The notes below the pieces were generated by a model that saw only the letters and a program-made list of their open reading frames with translations, ran no database searches and was not told the DNA's origin. Both the position numbers and the translations under genes were made by a program. A DNA stretch of 64,000 nucleotides from Hymenobacter radiodurans (GTDB lineage: Bacteria; Bacteroidota; Bacteroidia; Cytophagales; Hymenobacteraceae). The DNA lies in assembly GCF_004355185.1 (NCBI RefSeq), contig NZ_CP037922.1:434001-498000 (forward strand), read 5' to 3'. Positions 1 to 7,226 of this stretch are shown one piece after another (the stretch's first letter is position 1; every line of letters begins with the position of its first letter).

Positions 1-67
1 GCTGGTAGAGGTCGGTGAGCAGGCTAAGCGAGGGGCCGTACAGGCCGGAGAGGGGCGCGGAGTTCAT
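1..67 (-). CDS. pncB: Nicotinate phosphoribosyltransferase, N-terminal fragment
   Basis: Only the first 22 codons are inside the window; the gene runs off the left edge. The start is the ATG read on the reverse strand at 65-67. The peptide contains SLSLLTDLYQ close to its N-terminus, which is the hallmark opening of nicotinate phosphoribosyltransferase (LLTDLY followed by QLTMA in the family). This enzyme makes nicotinate mononucleotide from nicotinate and PRPP in the NAD salvage pathway. The call rests on this short motif alone, so the family is likely but not proven. Confidence 0.65.
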   Translation of the reverse strand, partial: MNSAPLSGLYGPSLSLLTDLYQ

Positions 68-130
68 GGGCTCAAAATACGAGGAACCCCGCAGTGAGTT
101 GTGAACGGCAGATGGACGAACTGTGAAGGC

Positions 131-183
131 AAAAAAGCCCCCCAGGGAGTTTCTGCATCAGAACTCGCTGGGGGGCTTTTTTG
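131..183 (-). terminator. Intrinsic terminator of the STAS gene
   Basis: Inverted repeat with arms AAAAAAGCCCCCCAGGGAGT and its near-complement around a loop at 152-161, ending in a T run in both directions. It lies downstream of the reverse-strand gene that stops at 233. It is the first example of the window's paired A6-G-C6 motif acting as a terminator. Confidence 0.85.
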
Positions 184-232
184 CTTAATATCAAACGGAG
201 GAAATGCCACCTATACGGCATCTGACCGGATG

Positions 233-634
233 CTAGGACAGTGCAACGCCCCAGCCGGCCGTGGTAGTGGAAGGTGGCGGGCTGGTAGCCTGATGAGCCG
301 CATGACAGTACAATTCTGCGTCGAGCAACGTGGGAACGATGGGGGGGCAAGCCTCTTCCGGAGTCGTTTTTAAGCTATCCTGTACCTCATCGGTCAGGTG
401 GCAGAGTACAAGCTGGGTATTGCGCCGACGTAGGCGCTGGCAATAGCTGGTCAGCAACGCCAGCGCCCGACCGGAAATGTGGCGCAACGAACTGCAATCG
501 ACCCAAATGCTGGGCTTACCGCTACGCGCGGCTTGTTGTAAGGCTCTGGCTAATCCGTATTCTTCGGAATGTGTATGGTCTTCGGCCAAGATAAGCAAAT
601 AGCTTTCTGGCAGGATTTCGCGATAAATCTCCAT
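233..634 (-). CDS. STAS-domain protein (anti-sigma antagonist-like)
   Basis: A 133-residue soluble protein. The middle resembles a STAS domain: a beta strand SIWVDCSSLRHIS, a Ser in the position of the usual phosphorylatable loop (ISGRALALL), then a helix and the strand TQLVLCHL. STAS proteins of this size act as anti-sigma-factor antagonists or phosphorylation-switched partners. The C-terminal 30 residues (Pro/Ser/Thr-rich) lie outside the domain. No kinase or sigma partner gene is adjacent. It stands alone between a terminator and a gene-poor stretch. The identification is by pattern only; a stand-alone regulator of unknown partner is the safest reading. Confidence 0.6.
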   Translation of the reverse strand: MEIYREILPESYLLILAEDHTHSEEYGLARALQQAARSGKPSIWVDCSSLRHISGRALALLTSYCQRLRRRNTQLVLCHLTDEVQDSLKTTPEEACPPIVPTLLDAELYCHAAHQATSPPPSTTTAGWGVALS

Positions 635-1022
635 CAGGAGTGGATAACTTCAGTCGTTTTCAGGCCGTGCAACGAAGCGCACAGAGGGCAGGGGCAGCAG
701 GAAGAGGCCGCGCAAGGCAGCAACGGGGAGCCAAGGGGGCCAGACCATGGAGTAGGGCACCACTTACTTACCTAATCTGGTCCGCCAACCTGGGTCGAGG
801 CAGTGCCGATAAAATGCTGCCCGAAGCGGAAAAAGAAAGAGCTATCTGGCCAAAGAGCCATGATACAAAAGACACACCGTCAACGAAGACAGATGCGTAT
901 CCTTGCAAATTTAGTAATACGTATTACTAGTAAGCTCAGGCAATATACTGATTTTCAGTGTAGTTGCCTATACCAAGTTCTAAGTATTTATAACGTCCGT
1001 ATCTATACTTAGCTCTGCGCGC
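635..1022. other. Non-coding stretch upstream of the STAS gene
   Basis: No convincing gene. GC-rich to about 860, then AT-rich (about 890-1010). Small open frames here lack start context and recognisable protein pattern. It should hold the promoter of the leftward STAS gene and contains one perfect 18-bp palindrome. Confidence 0.5.
912..929. promoter_or_regulatory. 18-bp perfect palindrome, possible operator
   Basis: TAGTAATACGTATTACTA reads identically on both strands. It lies in an AT-rich stretch about 280 bp upstream of the STAS start. Its size fits a dimeric repressor site, but no regulator gene is adjacent and the function is unknown. Confidence 0.35.
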
Positions 1023-1024
1023 GT

Positions 1025-1074
1025 CCATAAAAAAAGGAGAAGCGACATGGCGGCGCTTCTCCTTTTTTTATGGT
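1025..1074 (-). terminator. Terminator of the FAD/Rieske gene
   Basis: Arms ATAAAAAAAGGAGAAGCG and the complementary CGCTTCTCCTTTTTTTAT enclose a short loop (ACATGGCG). The hairpin lies just beyond the reverse-strand stop at 1083. Unlike most others here it does not use the G-C6 motif. Confidence 0.85.
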
Positions 1075-1082
1075 CTTTCCTG

Positions 1083-2639
1083 TTATGCCGAGGTCAGATC
1101 CTGATTCGCTGGGCCAATGAGGAGTTTGCCCAGCGCATCGAACCGGGAGCCATGGCAGGGGCAGTCCCAACTGCTTTCCAGGCCGTTCCAGTGCACTACG
1201 CAACCCAGATGCGGGCAGATGGCCGAACACTCGTGGGTCTGGCCTTTAGGGTCGCGGTACACGGCTAGTTTCGTGAGGCCGCGCCGCATTACAGCCCCGG
1301 AGCCGGGCTCAATTTCGTCGATGCTCGATACGTCGCCCCCGGTGAGTAGCTCGGTGTACTCGGTGGCCACATTCAGGTTTTCCTTTACAAACTCATACGC
1401 TGAGGCCGGGCGCAGGGTCACGCGGCCGGGGTCGTAGAGGTCGGCCCACGGATTGGCGCGGCCCTGAATAAGATCGGTAATAATAATGCCCCCCAGCGTG
1501 CTGTGAGTCATGCCGTGGCCCGAGTCGCCGGTGATGATGTACACGTTATCTTGGTCCAGTGGATTGCGGCCGGCGTAGCCCAGGCTGTCGCTGGGTTCCT
1601 GCACCTGTCCCGACCAAGCGTAGTCGATTTGCTGTATCATCGGAAACCGCTCGCGCGTCCAGTCTTCGAGGCGCTGCAAGCTTAACTCAGGGTCGCCCTG
1701 GCCTACTTTATGGTCTTCGCCGCCCACAATGAGCAGGTCGTAGCGGGGCGTGCCGCCGCGTGGACCTTCAGCTATTTCCTGCAAGCGAATGTAGTGGTAT
1801 GGGTCGGGCGTATCCCAGTACAGCGCCTTCGTTACAGAGCCTTTCGGAATGCGGGCTGCAATAGTGTAGGTGCGGTACGACGACTGCTTAGTATGTATCA
1901 CTACGCGGTCGTTGACGGGCGTATTGGTAGCCATCACGACGGCTTTGGCGCGCACTGTATGGCCGTTGGCAGTGGTCACGCTAGCCTCCGATCCGCCCTG
2001 CACCTCTGCCACGTGGGTGTTGGTAAAAATTTGCCCCCTGCCGCCTTTAAACCGGCCAATTGCTTCGGCTAGGCCATACAAGTATTTCAGAATATGAAAC
2101 TGGCCCTGGTTCGGAAATAGGAGGCACTCGCCGGTGCGGAAGCCCTGAGTAGGAGAGTCAGAAAGGCGCTCGACGCCGGTGAGACCTGCGCGGTGAGCGG
2201 CTTTCAGCTCTTTGTCCAACTCCTTGGGGTTGCCATCTTCGGGCAGAAACAGGTAGCCGTTGAGGCGGCTGAAGTCGCAGTCAATCTTCTCCTCCTGTAT
2301 AATCTGCTCGATTCGGTCGATGGCAGCGCTGTGGCTTTCGGCGGCCAGCTGGGCACCTTTCTCCCCAAACAAATGCTCCAACCGCGTGTAGCGGTCGTCG
2401 AGCGCGTTGGAAAGGTGGGCCGTGGTGCGGCCCGATTCGCCGCTGGCCAGCTTTCCGCTTTCCAGCACGATTACTTTTTTGCCTTCACGCAGCAACAAAT
2501 ACGCCGTCGTAAGGCCCGCAATGCCCGCACCGACTACCACAACATCGGCAGTCATATCCTGGGTGAGAGAAGGGAAATCGGGGGCAGGGCCAAGGATGCC
2601 AAACCACGAAGATTGGGTAGCAGCGGAAGTTTGTTTCAT
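1083..2639 (-). CDS. FAD-dependent oxidoreductase with C-terminal Rieske domain
   Basis: A 518-residue fusion. Residues about 30-400 are a DAO-type (DadA-like) flavoprotein: VVVVGAGIAGLTTAYLL is the Rossmann GxGxxG motif, and GDSGHGMTHSTLGG near residue 375 is the second FAD-binding patch. The last ~90 residues are a Rieske [2Fe-2S] domain with both ligand pairs, CPH-LG-C near residue 474 and CPCHGS near 493. The family passes electrons from a flavin-bound substrate through the iron-sulphur cluster; the substrate is not known. There is no signal peptide, so it is cytoplasmic. The final residues after the second ligand motif are short but complete. It is followed by its own terminator. Confidence 0.85.
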   Translation of the reverse strand: MKQTSAATQSSWFGILGPAPDFPSLTQDMTADVVVVGAGIAGLTTAYLLLREGKKVIVLESGKLASGESGRTTAHLSNALDDRYTRLEHLFGEKGAQLAAESHSAAIDRIEQIIQEEKIDCDFSRLNGYLFLPEDGNPKELDKELKAAHRAGLTGVERLSDSPTQGFRTGECLLFPNQGQFHILKYLYGLAEAIGRFKGGRGQIFTNTHVAEVQGGSEASVTTANGHTVRAKAVVMATNTPVNDRVVIHTKQSSYRTYTIAARIPKGSVTKALYWDTPDPYHYIRLQEIAEGPRGGTPRYDLLIVGGEDHKVGQGDPELSLQRLEDWTRERFPMIQQIDYAWSGQVQEPSDSLGYAGRNPLDQDNVYIITGDSGHGMTHSTLGGIIITDLIQGRANPWADLYDPGRVTLRPASAYEFVKENLNVATEYTELLTGGDVSSIDEIEPGSGAVMRRGLTKLAVYRDPKGQTHECSAICPHLGCVVHWNGLESSWDCPCHGSRFDALGKLLIGPANQDLTSA

Positions 2640-2740
2640 AGCAGATAGTAGGGGTAGAGTTCGGGTTCAGGTTTTACGCCAGGCCGATAGGCCAAGTTTA
2701 ATTATCACTTCCTGCAGCGCAAGAAGCCATGCAGGGGCGG

Positions 2741-3706
2741 TTATAAATGCAGCTCCGGTGGAATCGGCATCTGATATGTTTCCCCTTCCCCCAGAAAGTG
2801 CAGCCGCAAGTCGCGGATGGTAAAAGGCGTCTCGGGCTGAATTTCGTGAATGTTGTTGCCCGTACACTCAACCCCATCCAGAATGGTAACCAAGCCGCTG
2901 CCAATTACTTCCAACTGGTAGCCATCGCGCACTAATACGGCAGTGTCTTCTTCAAGCCCCAGCCCCATACAGGTAGGGTTGGTAGCAATTATCTGCGCCA
3001 TACGCACGATGCGGCCCCGCGCAATGAAGTGCGTATCGATAGCTACATCGTGCATAAACTGTAGCCCGGTAGTAATGGATATTTCGCCTTTGCGAAAACC
3101 CGCATCGTTGAGGCCCTGATAAATCATGGGGGTGGAAAGAGCCGACGCGCCGGCACTGGTGCCCCCGATGAGAATCTCCTCGTAGGTATAGCGTTCTTTT
3201 AGCCGCAGTAGCATTTTGGTGCCTCCCAGCAGGGCCGTCAGGCGCAGCTGGTCGCCGCCCGTAAAGTAGAAGCCGGCAGCTTCATCTATCAACTTGAGCG
3301 TGGCTTCGCTGTTGGCCTCTTCCCGCTCCCGTATATCCAGCATTTGAACCCGAGTAATACCTAAATCGGTAAATATTCTCAGATAGTCTTCGGCAGCTTC
3401 CTTGGGTTCGGAAGAGGCAATGGGTAACACAAGCACCAGCGGATCATTGCCTTTTAGCTCGTCACAGAAGCGTCGGAGGATGGATTCAGGGGCAAAGTTC
3501 AAGTTTTCGTCCTGATTAGACCCTCTTTCGGGCCCTTTCCCCTTGTTTTCGTGTCCGCCGACGACAAGCAACTTACCCTTTGGTGTAGGGCAAGTGTGCC
3601 TATGGGAATTTAGATGATCTCGTTGGGACGGAAGGGCTTTCTTTTTAGTAGGCATCACAGGTGGGATTGTGGGAAATTCTTTGTGCCGATAGAGCGCATC
3701 CTGCAT
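2741..3706 (-). CDS. cphB: Cyanophycinase-like serine peptidase (S51)
   Basis: Cyanophycinase cuts the storage polymer cyanophycin into Asp-Arg dipeptides. Visible family features are GKLLVVGGHE near the N-terminus, YFTGGDQLRL, the nucleophile elbow IGGTSAGASALS with the catalytic Ser, and VAIDTHFIARGRI. Length after the variable N-terminus (about 270 residues) is normal for the family. The first 17 residues are unlike the family, and a second Met (MPTKKKALPS) at about 3655 is an equally plausible start. No signal peptide is seen, so it is probably intracellular. It lies 101 bp upstream of, and on the same strand as, the FAD/Rieske gene. No cyanophycin synthetase is in the window. Confidence 0.85.
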   Translation of the reverse strand: MQDALYRHKEFPTIPPVMPTKKKALPSQRDHLNSHRHTCPTPKGKLLVVGGHENKGKGPERGSNQDENLNFAPESILRRFCDELKGNDPLVLVLPIASSEPKEAAEDYLRIFTDLGITRVQMLDIREREEANSEATLKLIDEAAGFYFTGGDQLRLTALLGGTKMLLRLKERYTYEEILIGGTSAGASALSTPMIYQGLNDAGFRKGEISITTGLQFMHDVAIDTHFIARGRIVRMAQIIATNPTCMGLGLEEDTAVLVRDGYQLEVIGSGLVTILDGVECTGNNIHEIQPETPFTIRDLRLHFLGEGETYQMPIPPELHL

Positions 3707-4082
3707 GCGTAAATCCAGCTCTTTGAGTTGCGCGCCTTCCCGACCTTGCCCGAGGTCCCATACAAACGTGATTGGGGGGCTTTTTTCGCTGATTATCTGG
3801 TTACTATCTGCTATTCAATTAGTTATAGAAGTAACTAGTGTTCGCCGCCCGAAAAGGTAGCTGAACTGTGGTTAGTGTTTGCCGATTGAAAAATACGTAC
3901 TACTCCCACCTAAAATAGGTATGTATTCGGTAGCCCTACCAAGCATATTCCCGTTTATTGACTACTACTAAAAAAGCCCCCCAACGCATGCCAACGTGCG
4001 CGGCGGGTGTAGTATCCACTCTCGCTCTCGCAGACTCTACTTATCTAGAGGCCTTTCTGCGCTATGAAACAACCAAAACTAC
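3707..4082. other. Intergenic, no gene
   Basis: No supported coding sequence. It holds two unpaired copies of the A/T-run plus G-C6 motif (GGGGGGCTTTTTT near 3774 and AAAAAAGCCCCCC near 3969). These face each other about 190 bp apart and so are unlikely to form one hairpin. Confidence 0.45.
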
Positions 4083-4134
4083 CTTTAAAACAGGAACGGC
4101 CGCCCCAAATGGGGCGGCCGTTCCTGTTTTAAAG
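4083..4134 (-). terminator. Long perfect hairpin terminator
   Basis: A 24-bp perfect stem, CTTTAAAACAGGAACGGCCG onwards, with loop AAAT and a T-rich flank. It lies 14 bp beyond the stop of the reverse-strand response regulator. Confidence 0.85.
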
Positions 4135-4147
4135 TGCTCGTAGTGGG

Positions 4148-4795
4148 TTATTCAATCAGGCCTTCACTCACGGCGAACTTGATGAGGGCGGCCGTGTTTT
4201 TGGCCTGGGTTTTCTCGATGATGTTCTGGCGGTGGGTCTCGATCGTGCGCTTGCTGGTGAAGAGCTTGTCGGCAATCTCGGCGTTAGTCAGCCCTTCGGC
4301 AATGAGGGTGAGCACCTCCAACTCCCGCTTCGATAGGTCGTTGGCTTTGCGGGTTGTGGCCTCTGGCAGCGGACCGTTCACGCTTACCTGCTGAAGTAAG
4401 TTCAGACCTATTTCGGTGCACAAGTACTGTCGGCCTGACGCAACCGTGCGAATAGCATGAATGATTTCGGCTACGTCGGCATTTTTGAGCACATACCCCG
4501 AAGCGCCTGCATTCAGCATCCGTACTACGTAGTTGGGGTGGTCGAGCATAGAGAGAACGAGCACCTTCACGTCCGGGAAATCGCGGCGCAGGTGCGGCAT
4601 GGCCTCAAACCCATCCATCACGGGCATATTTACATCCATAAGCACCACGTCGCAGGGAGTCGTGGCCAACTTATCCAGCAGTTCCTGGCCATTGCCGGCC
4701 TCTGCCGTAATTTCCAACCCAGCATCCTCGGTAAGCAGCGCACGAATACCATCACGAATGATAGCGTGGTCGTCGGCCAGAATTAATCGAATCAT
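4148..4795 (-). CDS. NarL/FixJ-family response regulator
   Basis: A receiver domain plus LuxR-type helix-turn-helix, 215 residues. The start is placed at MIRLILADDH because the receiver fold begins there and the upstream open extension is unlike the family. Acid pocket D8/D9, phospho-acceptor D54 in VVLMDVNMP, and a conserved Lys in VLKNADVAE are present. The C-terminal SKRELEVLTLIAEG...ADKLFTSKRTIETH is the DNA-binding unit. No histidine kinase is nearby, so it is an orphan here. The last 169 coding bases match the oppositely oriented regulator at 5409 at 166 positions, whereas the receiver domains have diverged. Confidence 0.92.
   Translation of the reverse strand: MIRLILADDHAIIRDGIRALLTEDAGLEITAEAGNGQELLDKLATTPCDVVLMDVNMPVMDGFEAMPHLRRDFPDVKVLVLSMLDHPNYVVRMLNAGASGYVLKNADVAEIIHAIRTVASGRQYLCTEIGLNLLQQVSVNGPLPEATTRKANDLSKRELEVLTLIAEGLTNAEIADKLFTSKRTIETHRQNIIEKTQAKNTAALIKFAVSEGLIE
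4167..4335. repeat. 169-bp near-identical tract shared with 5869-6037 (inverted)
   Basis: The reverse complement of this segment matches 5869-6037 with three mismatches, clustered in the codons for AEGLTN. It encodes the HTH domain of the response regulator. Identity falls away abruptly on both sides, which suggests gene conversion between the two paralogues. Confidence 0.85.
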
Positions 4796-5408
4796 AATAC
4801 AGGGATTAGTTGGCAAGCAAGCTTCACTAGCTTTTAAGGACAACGCCAACTACAGTTAAATCGGTTCTTTGAAAAAGGAATGGGCTTGATGAGCAACGAG
4901 TTATATGCATATTTTCCGTTTTACAACAGCGGCAAATGCAAATAGCTCGGCGGGCGTGAAGCGCTACGGAAATGGGGTTTGGAGCTTTTCTTACCTCAGG
5001 TACTAGCTTACTCCCTATTCGGTTTCAGCGTTGTCTCGGCCAATGGGTTTTTAGCCGTGTAAAAGCGCATTGGCTTCTTAAATGTTTGCGCATGCTGCTG
5101 AATTGCTGGCTTATAAGTCCTAAAAAAGCCCCCCATCTGCGAGCAAGCTTCAGTCGGCCGCGCCCGGTGCGGATACCAAGCGAGTAGAAAAGAGAAAGAC
5201 CTGACAACTACTACGGGTTCATTACAAGCCAGAAGCTGCGCTTAACTGTTTCGCCCGCAGTAAATACAGGTTTTAGCCACTGAAGTTGACTGCGCAAACC
5301 GGTGCCTTTATCTTGTGAAAATTCGTGGCAAAAAACCAGGGGTCAAGCCAAAACAACTGCGACCTATTTCGGTTACCATCTGCATTCCCATTATCCTATT
5401 TCCTTTTC
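4796..5408. other. Divergent promoter region of two response regulators
   Basis: A 613-bp stretch with no convincing gene, between two divergently transcribed regulators, so it should carry both promoters. A single AAAAAAGCCCCCCA motif copy lies near 5118. A TATCTTGT sequence near 5310 is one mismatch from the Bacteroidota -7 box, but it is about 100 bp from the start codon. Confidence 0.4.
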
Positions 5409-6059
5409 ATGATCCGCATCATTTTAATAGATGATCACGCTATTATCCGCGACGGCATCCGCTCACTACTCCGCGAAGAACCTGACTTAGAGGTAGTAGG
5501 GGAGGCTTGTAGCGGCCAAGAACTGCTAAATACTCTGGCTACAACCTCCTGCGACGTAGTGGTGCTTGACCTGAACATGCCCGGCACCGATGGCTTTGCT
5601 ACAATTCCGCTGCTCCGTGAGCACTACCCAGCGGTGCATATTCTGGTGCTGTCGATGCTGGATAATGAGCGCTACGTTGCTCAGGCCATCGAACTGGGAG
5701 CTTCGGGCTATGCCCTCAAAAGCAGCGGCCGCGCTGAGCTGGTGTATGCTATCAAGACGGTCGCGTCTGGGCGGCAGTACTTGTGCAGCGTTATTGGGCT
5801 GGCCCTGCTGCGTAAGATGCACTCCCTGGAGTCGGCGGGGGGCGCGAGCGCCCGTGCAGCCAGTGGCTTATCGAAGCGGGAGTTGGAGGTGCTCACCCTC
5901 ATTGCCGAGGGCCTGACCAACGCCGAGATTGCCGACAAGCTCTTCACCAGCAAGCGCACGATCGAGACCCACCGCCAGAACATCATCGAGAAAACCCAGG
6001 CCAAAAACACGGCCGCCCTCATCAAGTTCGCCGTGAGCCAGGGCATGCTAGCCGATTAA
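5409..6059 (+). CDS. NarL/FixJ-family response regulator (paralogue)
   Basis: A 216-residue response regulator, divergent to its paralogue at 4148-4795. The start is set at MIRIILIDDH; an in-frame ATG 84 bp upstream would add a non-homologous leader. Phospho-acceptor D54 in VVVLDLNMP, acid pair D8/D9, and the LuxR-type HTH are present. The HTH from SKRELEVL to the end is identical in protein sequence to the paralogue through KFAVS, so both probably bind the same or very similar DNA while sensing different kinases. No kinase is present in the window. A single AAAAAAGCCCCCC motif overlaps its stop codon. Confidence 0.92.
   Translation: MIRIILIDDHAIIRDGIRSLLREEPDLEVVGEACSGQELLNTLATTSCDVVVLDLNMPGTDGFATIPLLREHYPAVHILVLSMLDNERYVAQAIELGASGYALKSSGRAELVYAIKTVASGRQYLCSVIGLALLRKMHSLESAGGASARAASGLSKRELEVLTLIAEGLTNAEIADKLFTSKRTIETHRQNIIEKTQAKNTAALIKFAVSQGMLAD
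5869..6037. repeat. 169-bp near-identical tract, partner of 4167-4335
   Basis: Inverted partner of the tract in the divergent regulator gene. 166 of 169 bases match, including third codon positions, so the similarity is recent at DNA level and not simply protein conservation. Confidence 0.85.
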
Positions 6060-6090
6060 AAAAGCCCCCCAACCGTCGGGATTCACATAA

Positions 6091-6131
6091 AACGAAAAAA
6101 GACCTTTCCGCTCGAAAGGTCTTTTTTCGTT
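6091..6131 (+). terminator. Bidirectional terminator
   Basis: Arms AACGAAAAAAGACCTTT and AAAGGTCTTTTTTCGTT around CCGCTCG. It separates the rightward response regulator from the leftward glycosyltransferase that ends at 6175. Confidence 0.85.
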
Positions 6132-6174
6132 GATGCTATTCTGAAAGATTATGGCAGTGTAATTAGTAATCTGC

Positions 6175-6903
6175 TTAAAGCTTATCCTGCCGAATCAGGC
6201 GCCGATACAAGTGCAGCAGGCGCTGTTGCGGTAGGCCCAGCCAGTAAAGCAGCGTTATGAGCGAAAACACAGCCTGTAGCCGAAAAACACCGTTGTGCAA
6301 ATATTTGCGGGCGGAAGTGGTAACCGTGCCGGACAACACCCGAAACGAGCCATACCGCCGTAGCCGCCGCACGATTTCCTGATCTTCCAGCATAATCATG
6401 TCGGCACGGTAGCCTCCAGCCTGCTCAAATACAGCGCGCCGCACAAACAAGCTCTGGTCGCCGAAGCGCACCGCGTCGATATCAAAGCGCGTAAACCAGC
6501 CGCTTAGCCGCAAAAACCAGTGCGAATGGTCGAAGGCCAATCGGTAGCAGCCGCTACGGTAGCTGGCCGGCCCCAGTGCATGCCGAATATCGGATAGGAA
6601 GGTAGGTGGCGGGTAGGTGTCGGCGTGCAGGAAATAAAGGATTTGCCCCCCAGCCGCGCCCGCCCCAAAGTTGAGCTGGGCGGCGCGCCCTTTCTGCGGA
6701 CAAAGCACCACGCGCGCCCCCGCTTTCCGCGCCAGCGCAGCCGTATCATCGGTGCTGTGCCCATCCGCCACGATAATTTCTACGCCCAAATCCTGCCTGC
6801 ACACCTCGCCCAGATAGCTAAGCAGCTCCCCAATACCGTCCGCTTCGTTGAAAGTGGGGATAATGACGCTGACGGTATCGGGAGCAGCTGAACCGTGAAT
6901 CAT
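6175..6903 (-). CDS. Family 2 glycosyltransferase (TIGR04283-like)
   Basis: A 242-residue GT-A fold glycosyltransferase. Motifs are VSVIIPTFNEADGIGELL at the start, EIIVADGHSTDDT, KGRAAQLNFGA, and LYFLHADTYPP with the DxD-type metal site. The KGRAxQxNxGA and FLHADT signatures match the group called rSAM/selenodomain-associated transferase 2 (TIGR04283). No lipid or polysaccharide operon is adjacent, so the sugar and acceptor are unknown. No membrane anchor is evident apart from a hydrophobic C-terminal stretch (VFSLITLLYWLGLP). The sense strand contains the GGGGGGCAAAT motif. Confidence 0.85.
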   Translation of the reverse strand: MIHGSAAPDTVSVIIPTFNEADGIGELLSYLGEVCRQDLGVEIIVADGHSTDDTAALARKAGARVVLCPQKGRAAQLNFGAGAAGGQILYFLHADTYPPPTFLSDIRHALGPASYRSGCYRLAFDHSHWFLRLSGWFTRFDIDAVRFGDQSLFVRRAVFEQAGGYRADMIMLEDQEIVRRLRRYGSFRVLSGTVTTSARKYLHNGVFRLQAVFSLITLLYWLGLPQQRLLHLYRRLIRQDKL

Positions 6904-6987
6904 GGCGAACTATACGCAGGTTATATAGAGTAGCGTACGCTGGAAGAACGGTAGCGTTGAAATTTATCCCTGCATTATTGCATTAAA

Positions 6988-7023
6988 GAAAAAACCCACT
7001 TTCCAAGGCAGAAAGTGGGTTTT
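6988..7023 (-). terminator. Terminator of the tRNA-Arg gene
   Basis: Stem AAAACCCACTTTC with loop CAAGGCA, followed on the reverse strand by a run of T. It begins immediately after the CCA end of the tRNA. Confidence 0.8.
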
Positions 7024-7098
7024 TGGTGGCCCCGGCGAGAATCGAACTCACATCTAAAGTTTAGGAAACCCTTATTCTATCCGTTGAACTACGGGGCC
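7024..7098 (-). tRNA. tRNA-Arg (anticodon CCU)
   Basis: On the reverse strand a full cloverleaf folds. The acceptor pairs GGCCCCG with CGGGGCC. The D stem is GTTC/GAAT. The anticodon stem AGGGT/ACTTT has loop TTCCTAA (anticodon CCT), and the T arm is GTGAG-TTCGATT-CTCGC. It ends with discriminator A and an encoded CCA. Length is 75 nt including CCA. It reads AGG codons, which are rare in this GC-rich genome. Confidence 0.93.
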
Positions 7099-7113
7099 AG
7101 ATGCGCGTGTGGG

Positions 7114-7147
7114 GCAAAGGTAGCCCCAAACCAGTGGCTCGGCCAAA
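7114..7147 (-). promoter_or_regulatory. Bacteroidota-type promoter of tRNA-Arg
   Basis: On the reverse strand TTTG at 7147-7144 is followed after 21 bp by TACCTTTGC at 7122-7114. This matches the -33 TTTG and -7 TAnnTTTG elements used by the Bacteroidota primary sigma factor. The tRNA 5' end is 16 bp further on. Confidence 0.7.
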
Positions 7148-7226
7148 CCCGGTGCTGGGGTGCCTGCGTATAGGCGGCAGGGGCGACGAGCGTTGCCTCG
7201 TTCGTTTTAAGGTTTTTGGTTGTTGT

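Noticed and set aside
3774..3985. One long hairpin between the two facing G-C6 motif copies
   Set aside because: The copies are about 190 bp apart, too far for a normal terminator hairpin; they are better counted as single copies of the iterated motif.
7101..7226. Upstream in-frame start at 7101 for the cyclase-like gene
   Set aside because: It lies 3 bp from the end of the tRNA gene and inside the tRNA promoter; the protein begins to look like its family only after 7227 or 7311.
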